A stretch of 64,000 nucleotides of DNA from contig JAKZAP010000022.1 of assembly GCA_023053575.1 (NCBI GenBank), positions 13,992,518-14,056,517 on the forward strand, written 5' to 3'. Position numbers and translations under genes: made by a program. Of this stretch, positions 29,699-38,890 are shown piece by piece; position 1 is the first letter of the stretch, and the number at the start of each line of letters is the position of its first letter. This DNA comes from Branchinecta lynchi. Its lineage: Eukaryota; Arthropoda; Branchiopoda; Anostraca; Branchinectidae. The notes under the pieces are model-generated. The model searched no databases, was not told the DNA's origin, and saw nothing but the letters and a program-made list of their open reading frames with translations.

Positions 29699-32600
29699 GT
29701 CTATAACCTAAAGGTAAAGTGTGTATTTTATCGCTTGTTACTATCCTTTTATCATCCTTAGGATCTAACGCTTTTTTATTCTGTTCTTCTAGAAACATAT
29801 TGTGCTTGTATGATCTTAAGTTATACTGGGTTATAGAAAGGTTTTCCGTTTTACCAAACAGTACATCCTTATAGTTTTGAATCGTAATTTTATCTTTAAC
29901 TATATTGGTTTTTATTCCTTTCAGTTTTTTGCTAGCTTTTGAAGGGTCTTGGTTGTCCTTTAAATAAGCATATACTTTTGATCGTAATCCAACAAACTCT
30001 GTCATAACCTGTCCACCTAATTCATCTTTCATCATTCCTATCACTTTCTTATTTACATTAGGGAATCCGTATGGATTATCTTTCGCATAATCAGATGTAT
30101 CGAACCTCTCATTCAAATCCTGTTTGATATCTTGATAAAAATCTTCAGTTCTAATATCATATATGAAAGAATCAGTGTCCATATAACACAAATCAATTTT
30201 ATCTCCATATTTAGGCTTCATATAATCATAATGGAATTCATACATCAATAACTTGGATAGTTCCAATACAGCAAAGCCGATATACATTGGTTTGTCTAAT
30301 TTTATCTTTTCCTTTGACATTCTTGCTACTGAAAAGTTTTCACTAAAAATTATTTCAGATTTAAAGTTGGGTTTCTTTATTATTTTTTCTCTTGTTGCAT
30401 CATCCGTTATTATTTCCATATCCGCTCGCTTCCTTACGTTTTCCATAGTTTTTCCAAAGCAAGCATTATTCATAAGCTTAAAGAAATCCTTTTCAAAATC
30501 ATTTGTACCTTTAGTTCTAAGTGCTGTGTTGTGGTCTATATATCCTTTTAAGTAAGCACTTTCAGTGAATCCTAGTATTCTGTGTACTCTCTTCAATATC
30601 AAACCTTTTTGTAAATAGAATTCTAGATTCCTGTGGTGAACTACATAGTTGGTTTTATCTAATACTGTGGTACATAGCTTACCATTAAAATGTTCGGGTG
30701 CTAATGGTAAATCCTTGTGTAATTCGTGTAGTTCTTTTGGATATTCTAAATCTACTTCATATATAGCACCTACATTCGGTAATTTCATTATCGAATTGAT
30801 ATGAGTTTTTAGATGATTGTAATAGTCAATTGATTCGTATTCATTCCTTTCTTTCAAATCATCCGGTATGGAAATGAATTGGAAATCATTCGCTGGTAAA
30901 TTCTGCGACATCGCCCACCCATATAAATTATTAGCGTCCAAATACATTAAATAATTAGGTGGTTTATGCTTATTATAATCACTTGTATATTTATTATTTG
31001 CTTTTGCGTATCTTTTTATACATTGGGATACACCACCTCTTATTCCCTTTTCAATGAATGTATACATGTCTTCCTTTGAGAATAACGGTAAGTCTACTTT
31101 CGAATGTTTTAGGAAAGCATCCCATGTTAGTCCTGGAGCTGAGAAGTAATGAAGTGGATCCAGATCATAATTATGTATACACACATTTCTGAAATTCTCT
31201 ACAACATCCGACAATATTAACACATCACTTTTTAGGTATAATTTAGTATAATCAAGTAATGTTTCACAGTTAAATTGCTTCCATATAGATACCGCTCTTT
31301 TATAATCACTTTTGTCAATACCTTTCCCCGTCAACCTAGAATAAAAGCTTTCTATTGGTGGTAACTTTGTACATTTCATTTTATCGAAACTATCTACGAA
31401 TTCATAGGGATACACCCCTTTTTTAATTATTTCTTTGAATTCATCGTCATTTTTGAAGCTGTTAGATGTGTACTTGAAATTCTGTCTTAGATGATTACAA
31501 GGTACTTTGCAATCACATGTTGCTAAATTTGTTGATAGTTTGTCTAAAGATGAAGCCATAAATCTAATTGAATCTATAAACCGCATCTCATATTTTATTT
31601 CCGTATCCGCTTTTGTAATACTTATTGATTTCGAGAATGATATGAAACTTTCTGCACTTTCAAAAATTCCGTTATCAGGTATCAATTCTCTAACAAATAA
31701 ATGAGAATCATATTTTGATAAATTATGCATTACTACCGGGATATACCTAGGAATCCTGTATTTCATATTACATTCAGCATGAGCAAATCCCCTATCTTCT
31801 CCTGTCATGTGGTCGTGATCAAAGTGAGGATTTTCAGTAATTTCAGTTGTACAGATGTGACAAGTCTTATTCATTAGATTTTTCCATTTTTCGGTAATTT
31901 CTGCATTGGTATAAGTATGGTTTCTTTGTCTTCTTTCATATTTGTTTGCAATTTCTGTGGATACTTTTGTAACGGTTTTAACAAAATGTTCTGCAGCGTC
32001 TTCACCGAAATAGTCATAGTATTTGTTCTGGTTTGTAACAAAGGAACAGCATACCTGAAATCCGTAAGCAAATGGTTTCTGTTTGGCCACTTTTATTGTT
32101 TTCTTTCCGTTTACCTGATTGTATTCTTCGTTATAAGACTCAAAGTCTGCTATTATGCAATAAGGTACTTTCATTTGTTTTGCAATATTTTTATATTGTA
32201 TACTTGAACCTTCAGGAGGCATTATTATATCAGGATCTTCGCAATTATTTTTACTTTCATGTTTTTCAAAGTGTTCTTCTTTTGTAAAATGCCTTCCGCA
32301 AAAAGTGCATAGGTATGTCTTTGTTTTATTTTTAGAGATTTGACTACCAACTAATCTGCTCAGATCCTTTACCAATACATAATGATTATCGAAATATAAT
32401 AAATTAATAACATGTTTAGCTGTTTTGCCATTGATTGTACTTTTTAGTATATGACTTCTGATAATTTTCTCTTTTTCAATTTGAAATAAACAAATCTTAA
32501 TGTTGTATCTATTTTCAAATTTGTGTATATCTTTAGTATCCATTGGGAAGTTGGTAACCCCATCGAAATCAAATTCGTTCTCATATTGTTTATATTTCGA

Positions 32601-33758
32601 AATTCTTTCCGGATGATCCTTAGCTGGATGTAGATTTGCTAAGATGGACCAAAGAAAGCATTTTTGATCTAAATTTTTTATATTTATGCACGCTTTTTTA
32701 TTTTTTACGAAATCTGGCAGTATTTTAAACGTTCCTCCCATGTAAGATTCTATTCGTGTCATCCTATAATCAATTCCTTCATACCGACTAAATTGTAGCC
32801 CAGATCGAGGGGTATTACTTAAAGAACTAAGTCTCTTGTTATTATCATCCAAATGACTATGAGTAAGAATGCTATTTTTATTTAAAATCCAAGAAGTACT
32901 GTTGTAATATACTACTACTTCTTCATCATTTTCCTGTCTATAGAATATAACCCTGGTTACAAACTGAACTCTATATTGATAAAGTTCATTCATCCGCCGC
33001 TGTAAATCGGCGAAAGTAAAAGCAATAAGAGTTTGTTCATCTCTTCCATTGCTTTCAATAGAAACGTTGATGGTATAAAGGTTTTCCGTTTCCCTAGAAA
33101 TAGTAGGCTGCTGTTCTTCTTCCTTTCTAAATAAATGATCATGAATTAATTTTTCTTCTTTGATTTTTTTCTTATTTATAAAGAGAGTGGATAAACCAAT
33201 TGGTTTCTGTCTACTGTTGTCACGTCTTTCTGTTTGATCTCTTATGATATCTCTATTTTTCTGTACGGAATCTTTATGTTTGGTAATAATATTATTATAG
33301 TATTCTCCAACTCTTTTTAGTACTTCTTCTCGGTTTCCGCGAGTTGATAGGTTCTTGTTTTTCAGAAATTTCTTTAATTCGCTTGTCTCTTTTTCTTTGT
33401 TATCATTGTATTCTTGTTTTAGTTTTGTAATGGTGATATTATTTTCTTTTATCTCATCTTCCAGAATGGTTCGTAATCTCGGTTCTGGTTTGTAGTCGGA
33501 TGGTCTGTTCTTATTATGAGTTCTTTCGTTTCTGCGTTCAATTTTAATTTTATCTTCAGCTATCAAAATATACTTATTAAGATGGTTTATTATATTATTT
33601 GTTATTTCATGTTTCTTAGCTCCATTTGTTTTGATTTTATTAATTTTCGCATAAGTCCGCAGTTCATTATATGTGTATAGCGATAATCTTTGTATAACCG
33701 CTTTGTTGTTTGATATAACCTTTTTACAAAGCTGAATAACCTCTGCAGTATTCATCAT
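29694..33758 (-). CDS. pPolB: Polinton protein-primed DNA polymerase B
   Basis: 1354 residues, full length. Two SAP-like helical segments lie near the N-terminus (about 28-65 and 125-155). A C2H2-like finger is at 484-506 (CTFC...H...C). Exonuclease motifs: DFES (538-541), NLSKYD (679-684) and YLKSD (841-845). Between ExoI and ExoII an HNH/EndoVII-like zinc segment, CHIC ... DHDH ... H.EC, occupies about 633-663. Polymerase motifs: A, DANNLYGWAM (941-950); B, KLMNNACFGKTMEN (1094-1107); C, YMDTDS (1192-1197). It should copy the element from a terminal protein. The start is in CCTATTAAATG. All catalytic residues are present. Confidence 0.95.
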   Translation of the reverse strand: MMNTAEVIQLCKKVISNNKAVIQRLSLYTYNELRTYAKINKIKTNGAKKHEITNNIINHLNKYILIAEDKIKIERRNERTHNKNRPSDYKPEPRLRTILEDEIKENNITITKLKQEYNDNKEKETSELKKFLKNKNLSTRGNREEVLKRVGEYYNNIITKHKDSVQKNRDIIRDQTERRDNSRQKPIGLSTLFINKKKIKEEKLIHDHLFRKEEEQQPTISRETENLYTINVSIESNGRDEQTLIAFTFADLQRRMNELYQYRVQFVTRVIFYRQENDEEVVVYYNSTSWILNKNSILTHSHLDDNNKRLSSLSNTPRSGLQFSRYEGIDYRMTRIESYMGGTFKILPDFVKNKKACINIKNLDQKCFLWSILANLHPAKDHPERISKYKQYENEFDFDGVTNFPMDTKDIHKFENRYNIKICLFQIEKEKIIRSHILKSTINGKTAKHVINLLYFDNHYVLVKDLSRLVGSQISKNKTKTYLCTFCGRHFTKEEHFEKHESKNNCEDPDIIMPPEGSSIQYKNIAKQMKVPYCIIADFESYNEEYNQVNGKKTIKVAKQKPFAYGFQVCCSFVTNQNKYYDYFGEDAAEHFVKTVTKVSTEIANKYERRQRNHTYTNAEITEKWKNLMNKTCHICTTEITENPHFDHDHMTGEDRGFAHAECNMKYRIPRYIPVVMHNLSKYDSHLFVRELIPDNGIFESAESFISFSKSISITKADTEIKYEMRFIDSIRFMASSLDKLSTNLATCDCKVPCNHLRQNFKYTSNSFKNDDEFKEIIKKGVYPYEFVDSFDKMKCTKLPPIESFYSRLTGKGIDKSDYKRAVSIWKQFNCETLLDYTKLYLKSDVLILSDVVENFRNVCIHNYDLDPLHYFSAPGLTWDAFLKHSKVDLPLFSKEDMYTFIEKGIRGGVSQCIKRYAKANNKYTSDYNKHKPPNYLMYLDANNLYGWAMSQNLPANDFQFISIPDDLKERNEYESIDYYNHLKTHINSIMKLPNVGAIYEVDLEYPKELHELHKDLPLAPEHFNGKLCTTVLDKTNYVVHHRNLEFYLQKGLILKRVHRILGFTESAYLKGYIDHNTALRTKGTNDFEKDFFKLMNNACFGKTMENVRKRADMEIITDDATREKIIKKPNFKSEIIFSENFSVARMSKEKIKLDKPMYIGFAVLELSKLLMYEFHYDYMKPKYGDKIDLCYMDTDSFIYDIRTEDFYQDIKQDLNERFDTSDYAKDNPYGFPNVNKKVIGMMKDELGGQVMTEFVGLRSKVYAYLKDNQDPSKASKKLKGIKTNIVKDKITIQNYKDVLFGKTENLSITQYNLRSYKHNMFLEEQNKKALDPKDDKRIVTSDKIHTLPLGYRH

Positions 33759-33884
33759 TTAATAGGGGAACATTTTTATTAATAAATTTCCCAGTCTGCG
33801 TTTTCTCAGCCGTAAAGAAAAGCACTGGTTTTTCAAATCCTTTACTATGTATTTTCCGACGCCCTTATGGGTTTCGCACATGCT

Positions 33885-34010
33885 TTACTACTAGTCACGG
33901 GTTTCCTTTATTCTTTACTACTCTTGACGAAATCGGCATTTGGTTACTACTCTTAACGAAAATCCGCTTTTGGTTACTACTCTTGACGAAATCGGCATTT
34001 GGTTACTACT
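33885..34010. repeat. Iteron-like 29-30-bp direct repeats
   Basis: TTACTACT recurs at 33885, 33915, 33944, 33974 and 34003. The last four copies share a longer unit, GGTTACTACTCTTGACGAAA with variants. They lie between the divergent starts of the polymerase (minus) and the two-TM cargo gene (plus), so promoter or replication roles are both possible. Confidence 0.8.
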
Positions 34011-34058
34011 CTTTATTTTGTTAGAAATATTTTTCGAAACAATTTTATTATATTATAA

Positions 34059-34478
34059 ATGGAAGAATTAGAAAAGAAAATGTATGTTTACCGTCGCAGT
34101 TACAAGTACTACAATCGTATAAGTAATAGCTTACTTGTATCCAAATTCCTCTTTTCAGCAGCAGGAATGTCTGCGTTTCTAGTGCTACCGCTAGCTTCTT
34201 TAAGTTTGGGTGCTGTTATCATCGAAATAATTGAAAAGCAATTAAGCATTGCTGATAGAAAAGCAGAATTTAGGACTATTTATGATTTTTATACCGAGTT
34301 GTTGTCAATGCTAAAATGCGGACAGTTAACAATTGAGGAGGTAATTCAGAGAGAAACAGAGATGCATAAAACCTTTCGATTTTTTCCTCGCGAAAAATAC
34401 ATGAAACAAGTCCGTCTGAATGGCTATAAATATTGCAAGAATACATCAATAGTTCAGAAGAATGTTCCACCAGTGTGA
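34059..34478 (+). CDS. Two-transmembrane cargo protein (SLATT-like layout)
   Basis: 139 residues, on the plus strand unlike the core genes. A charged N-terminal helix (1-22) is followed by two closely spaced hydrophobic helices (about 24-41 and 42-58) and a long amphipathic C-terminal helix that begins EKQLSIADRKAEFRTIYDF. This hairpin-plus-helix layout recalls SLATT-domain membrane proteins, some of which are effectors of bacterial defence systems, but no diagnostic motif proves kinship. Start in TATTATAAATGG. It converges on the next gene, with 91 bp between the two stops. Confidence 0.65.
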   Translation: MEELEKKMYVYRRSYKYYNRISNSLLVSKFLFSAAGMSAFLVLPLASLSLGAVIIEIIEKQLSIADRKAEFRTIYDFYTELLSMLKCGQLTIEEVIQRETEMHKTFRFFPREKYMKQVRLNGYKYCKNTSIVQKNVPPV

Positions 34479-34543
34479 CTCTTCACACATAACCACCACC
34501 TAGCAACAAAATCTAGCTTATAACTCAATCAATGAAACACCAA

Positions 34544-34549
34544 TTTATT
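34544..34549 (-). terminator. Polyadenylation signal of the HTH cargo gene
   Basis: AATAAA on the minus strand, about 20 bp after the stop at 34570. Confidence 0.55.
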
Positions 34550-34569
34550 GAGAAAACTTAATTCAACAT

Positions 34570-35286
34570 TTATAGACTCAGATTATCAAAATCAATCAAC
34601 ACTTCATCGGATAAGAAAACTTGCGCAGGATGCTCCTTGAGTAATGAAGACAATATCTCATCCTCTTGGATCGCTTTGCGAATAGCTTTTTCATTTTCGA
34701 CGATGCAATAGTACCCTTTCCCACAGAAAGCTATTCCAGGATATTCGCGGACTAATCCATACAACTGAAGATATCTTCTTATTGTTGATTTGCTTTCTCC
34801 ATATTTCTTAAATCGTTCTTCAAGAAAACACTTGTGCAGATTCTCAGGGTTGTCATTGAACAGTTTTTGCATGTACGCATACACTTCACCTTTTTTCGCT
34901 TTTAGTAACACTGATAAATAATCCAAATACACCTCCACTTTATTTAAATCAATAATTAAACGTTGTGCTTGTTCCAAACTGACTCCACATATTTTGCTGC
35001 TCAGCACCTTCTTGATGCTTACGTCCACTTTGAAGTTTCCAAACCTTCGCGAAGCATGTAAATTCGCTTTAATATCGGCTAAAAACTGCACGCTCTTCTC
35101 TTTTTTCTTGTCAACAGAGGAACACGCTGTCGTACGGTCTTCACCTTCGACTTCATCTGAGGCTGTGACTACCTTACTCCACAGCGAAAGGAATGTTTCT
35201 TGCTCCGATTTCTCCAGTTTGAACAACCCATTCATATACTTTTTCGGAATGGTTGCTGTTTTCTTCTGAATACCTTCGCTGTTCAT
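34570..35286 (-). CDS. Helix-turn-helix-like cargo protein, probably spliced in its 5' UTR
   Basis: 238 residues from ATG at 35286; an unspliced frame could start 20 codons earlier at 35346. The start at 35286 is preferred because TTTTTATTTTCAG precedes it directly, a good splice acceptor. The protein has a Lys-rich middle and a C-terminal segment, YGESKSTIRRYLQLYGLV, of helix-turn-helix form. Similar segments occur in uncharacterised invertebrate transposon proteins. A DNA-binding role is likely but the target is unknown. Upstream lie heat-shock elements and a TATA box; AATAAA follows. The architecture is that of a cellular gene rather than of the Polinton core. Confidence 0.65.
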   Translation of the reverse strand: MNSEGIQKKTATIPKKYMNGLFKLEKSEQETFLSLWSKVVTASDEVEGEDRTTACSSVDKKKEKSVQFLADIKANLHASRRFGNFKVDVSIKKVLSSKICGVSLEQAQRLIIDLNKVEVYLDYLSVLLKAKKGEVYAYMQKLFNDNPENLHKCFLEERFKKYGESKSTIRRYLQLYGLVREYPGIAFCGKGYYCIVENEKAIRKAIQEDEILSSLLKEHPAQVFLSDEVLIDFDNLSL

Positions 35287-35677
35287 CTGAAAATAAAAAT
35301 CTTTTAACGATCTTGATGATTCCTTTACAGAATTTTTGAAGACCATTTGATTCCTACTTCATCTCGTGTGACGCGCTTCGCAACCTTATCTGACCCAGAT
35401 AATTCCTTTACAGAATTTTTGAAGGCCATTTGATTCCTACTTCATCTCGTGTGACGCGCTTCGCAACATTATCTAACCCATTAAAAATTCTTTACAGAAT
35501 CTGTCAAGGCCATCTGGTTCCTACGTCATCTCCTGTGATGCGCTTCGTCATCTGATAACTCGTGTGGTATATTTGATATTTGCGTAATTTTTTGTTTCAG
35601 ATGCAGCTATTCCTATCTTGCTAGATATCTACCTGGATATCCTTGTTTTTATCGCTAGAAAACTAAAAAATACTTAC
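35287..35677 (-). other. Putative 5'-UTR intron of the HTH cargo gene
   Basis: Donor AAT|GTAAGTATTT at 35677 and acceptor TTTTATTTTCAG ending at 35287 would define a 391-bp intron. It includes the triple repeat at 35319-35558. The preceding exon would be about 50 nt and contain only a two-codon upstream ORF. Confidence 0.5.
35319..35558. repeat. Three direct repeats of about 83 bp
   Basis: Copies start at 35319, 35402 and 35487 (spacings 83 and 85). Each contains CTTTACAGAAT, a CCAT.TG.TTCCTAC phrase and GTGA(C/T)GCGCTTCG. The third is the most diverged. Confidence 0.85.
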
Positions 35678-35756
35678 ATTGGAAATTTTTTCTTTCTTCA
35701 ACACATTCTTAATCTCAACTTGTTTACAAATGTCTCCTTAACCAGATGCGCGACAC

Positions 35757-35838
35757 TATATATATTCGCGAATCTTCTCCGCCGAGTCTTGTTATCTGCT
35801 GGAGGTGACGCATCTAAATATTCGAGAATATTCGAGAA
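35757..35838 (-). promoter_or_regulatory. Heat-shock-type promoter of the HTH cargo gene
   Basis: HSE1 at 35821-35838 reads TTCgaGAAtaTTCgaGAA, four perfect alternating pentamer cores. HSE2 at 35765-35777 reads TTCgcGAAtcTTC, three cores. TATATATA follows at 35757-35764. GTGACGCATC flanks HSE1 on both sides (35805-35814, 35847-35856). The order HSE1-HSE2-TATA-transcript matches classical heat-shock promoters in the minus direction. Confidence 0.65.
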
Positions 35839-35899
35839 TATTTAGTGTGACGCATCTCTCACACCACAGGTGTTACGATCTGCCGGTAATTAGGAGCTT

Positions 35900-36486
35900 T
35901 GGATTTTTATTTAATAAAATCATCCCCTAATAAATGGAGTCCACAAAGGAAGTCTTGAATACAATCAGAATGAATAAATACAATGAGACAATCAGGAAAG
36001 AAGAACTAGTTCTTGGATTGAAATATACTATTGTTAAAATGAGAATTGCTAAGACAAAATATGGTGATAAGTTGGTTGTAGTCATTAATCATAATGACAA
36101 ACCCTGTGATTTGTTTATAACTCAGAAATATAATGCCATTGCTAACGAATTACTTTTAAAGAAAAATCTAGTTTTGCAGCCTATTGTACGCGAAAACAAG
36201 AACAAAGAAACATATGTGGATTTAGAACTGTTTACTCAGTAATATTTGAATAAAAAATGAAAAATGTAAAAAAAAAAAGAAGTAGTGTACATTGTAGTAT
36301 TTTATATGTAGTAAAGGGTAATATTCTCATTTCTTGTATCCTTTATTTTGGAAGTAAGAAAATAAAAAAGTTCTTAAAAAAGGGGATAATTTGGTAAAAA
36401 GGATGTTAAAATTTAAGAAATTGATGTTAAAATGGGGTTTTGAAATTGGGGGGAGGGTGGAGTAGAACCCGGCTTTATATACTACT
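35900..36486. repeat. Right terminal inverted repeat of the Polinton
   Basis: 587 bp, reverse complement of 22043-22629, ending ACTACT at 36486. The target duplication CATCTC follows at 36487-36492. Confidence 0.93.
35934..36242 (+). CDS. Small TIR-borne protein, right copy
   Basis: Second copy of the 102-residue protein of the left TIR, transcribed outwards. Start motif CCTAATAAATGG is conserved. Because the two copies are in the inverted repeats, replication should keep them alike. Confidence 0.75.
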   Translation: MESTKEVLNTIRMNKYNETIRKEELVLGLKYTIVKMRIAKTKYGDKLVVVINHNDKPCDLFITQKYNAIANELLLKKNLVLQPIVRENKNKETYVDLELFTQ

Positions 36487-36492
36487 CATCTC

Positions 36493-37313
36493 CGTTATGT
36501 CCGACTCTCTTGAGAGAATCCAATAGAGAGCGCTACTTGTTGCTTCTAAATCTCCTAAAGTCCCTTATACCAACCTTTTAAAAACTTTCAATCTTATTAC
36601 ATTAGCGGTTCGTCGTGAAAAATTATCGGTACATGGTCTAAACACTCTTAAACACCCAATCCTCCGTAAAATCCTCCCCCCTGTATTTGAAACCGAACGG
36701 CAAGGACTTCCAAGACTAGTTGCGAACCCAATTCCAAAACTGCTACCTGTCCAATGCACCGATATAAGATACAGTAACAGCTTTGTTCCGGCATTTGTTA
36801 AACGTTTAACGCTTCATCCACCATGATTTTATGTTGGTTTTCAAGCACATATGTTTGATCGTTTAGTATAGTGTAATTATTACGATTTAAAAATGTTTTT
36901 ATGTTGTTTCGATGCTAGACGAAATAGCAGTTGACTCGGCAGCAACGCTTGCTTTTTTTTGTTTATATATATTGACGTGTATTTCCATGCTAACGTTGGA
37001 ATCAGTTATAGTCGGCACACGCCGCGAGTAAGATTCTTAATGAACAAACGATTTGATTTGGACATGGAACCGATTTGGTAGGCACACCAACCGGCAAAAG
37101 CGTCATGCCAGAGGAATACTGGCAATAAGTTTTCCCCATATCCCGCTAATTCTTCTACCCATTGTTTACGTAGTTTCATTCCATCATTTATTTCTGGTAA
37201 TTTCTTGTAAGTGTATTAGTTAAATTGTTTCTTGTGTGTCTGTGTATTTTGTAAATTTGTATTCCTTTTCTAGCTTTTAGCTATTCGGATTAAAATTGAT
37301 TGATTGATTGAAA
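36493..37313 (+). pseudogene. LINE reverse transcriptase C-terminal remnant, interrupted by the Polinton
   Basis: A frame with a few stops reads SDSLERIQ, then VRREKLSVHGLNTLKHPILR and finally DIRYSNSFVPAFVKRL, which is the C-terminal layout of CR1/jockey-type reverse transcriptases. The tail ends in (TTGA)n at about 37295-37312. The Polinton entered near its left edge. Non-functional. Confidence 0.6.
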
Positions 37314-38061
37314 AGTTGTAAACCCTTCATCGCAGAAGAGGATCATGGTCTAACAGACGATTGGTATAGTTGCTAGTCCTTCGCTTGGAGTTTTTGCACA
37401 TTTAAACCGATTAACTTTGCCAAAAGCTTCAAGGTCCACTGACAACTCTTCCTAAAAATAAGGGCTAGAGAAGATTCGAAAGTTAGTTTTTCACTTGATG
37501 ATGATGAAATTTTATTTACGTACTTAAGAAGAGGAAAATAGCGCAGTACGGACACAGAAAGGAAAAAAAATACGCCGAGCTTTCAATAATGGAGTAAATG
37601 CACAAGATAAAAAAATAAACATTAATTAACATAAAAAAATAAATATTAGTTAACATAAAAAAATAAACCATAATAAGTTTGGAACACTTGATAGTCCAAC
37701 CACAAAAGGCTTGAAAAGGCTTGATATTTAATGTTTTATTTAATATTTTATATTTTAATATTTAGGCCAACTTCTATTTCGGCTCCTTTTCTTTTGTTTG
37801 CCTTTTTTCAGTTTTACGTTGAGCAGTTTTTAAATATCTTGCGTCGATCCTCCGACACAGAGAGCAGAAAGTTTGGACAGAGTCGACAAGTGACAACATT
37901 TCTGAACCATTTTACTGTGTGGTGGTTCAAAAATCATTTCTGAAGCAAATTGTTTGCATTCAAACCAATTACATGGTGATGAATGTGAAACGCTTTCAGT
38001 TGACCGTATCTTAAATCGGATGTGACAATCGAGTTCAGCATATAAAACTACATCACGAATG
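37314..38061. other. Intergenic DNA, no gene seen
   Basis: A/T-rich; AAAAAATAAA-type runs at 37600-37670. Nothing recognised. Confidence 0.3.
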
Positions 38062-38890
38062 TGTATGAATGAATGAATGAAGGGTTTATTAAAAAAAAAA
38101 TGGAATCTTCAATGCAGGCGAACCTGTAAGGGACTAATTACCCTCGAATGAATTTATGACGCACTGCCCAAGGGCGTAAGTGCAGTAAAAAAGGATAAAG
38201 AACTATAAAACAATCGCGAAACACTCAATAAATATTTTCCATAAAGGTTCACTAATTTAGAATCACGTTGATGGGATAGTGGACAGGTAATTTTCCAATC
38301 GGAGAACACAAATGGGCTTCAAGCGTCAACAATGGGTCGGAAATTAACAAACGGCGGATCAGGTAGCGGTTCCGTGTGCGCCGGGGTAGGTACAGAAGAA
38401 ATCTCAGATATCTGAAGTATGTCGAGCGTATGCGTCGAAGGTCTTTTCTTCTGAGTGTAGAATGTAAACCAGCAAGGAAGTTAACGTACGGTGCGCAAAA
38501 GGAAGTATATAACTTCCCAAGCCCAGGTCTGCTATACCTCGAACGGTTCGGCACAATTTTCCAGTAACCATATCTAATTCCTTTAGCGGCTGACAACTGC
38601 TTCCTTGCAAATCTTTCGTATAGTTTGCGCAATTGTTATACCAAGCCATCGAATTTTTTGCTTATGAGAACATTGTCTCCAACATTCAGAGAGGGTTTCC
38701 GAAGAGTAGCAGTAGCGTTGAAACAAACGTACTGACATTTACTAGCGTTGACTGATAAGCCAATGTCGCCAAGCGATTGGTTCAGGCTAGCAACGTTTGT
38801 TTCAAGGACCTTCCTGGATCGGCTGATAAGGTATCCCATTAAGTAAAGACTCGGCTTTAAGAAAACCGAGAATTTCACCCGGAAAATCAA
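38062..38890 (-). pseudogene. LINE remnant (reverse transcriptase C-terminal part)
   Basis: Minus-strand frames at 38636-38890 (GLSVNASKCQYVCFNATA) and 38252-38632 (a basic segment with RRKDLRRIRSTYFRYLRF) fit the region after the YxDD box of a non-LTR reverse transcriptase. They are separated by frame changes. The 3' tail is a (TTCA)n run at about 38062-38078. Dead copy. Confidence 0.6.

Larger units (their letters stand above)
22043..36486. mobile_element. Complete Polinton/Maverick element (14,444 bp)
   Basis: Both ends and both target duplications are present, with 587-bp terminal inverted repeats. It holds the full Polinton core: pPolB, integrase, ATPase, protease, major and minor capsid proteins, plus pX-like, fibre-like and zinc-ribbon genes and two cargo genes. 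All core genes lie on the minus strand. Polintons replicate by a protein-primed polymerase and may form virus-like particles. Most frames are open; a single in-frame stop was found in one small gene. The intact ends and nearly identical TIRs suggest recent insertion. The insertion target is a LINE remnant between cuticle genes 2 and 3. Confidence 0.96.

Noticed and set aside
34059..34478. Calling the two-TM protein a defence effector of a CBASS-like system
   Set aside because: Only the hydrophobic layout is similar; no nucleotide cyclase or sensor partner is present.
35618..35845. 75-codon plus-strand ORF antisense to the cargo promoter
   Set aside because: No start motif and no domain; it overlaps the heat-shock elements and the proposed intron.
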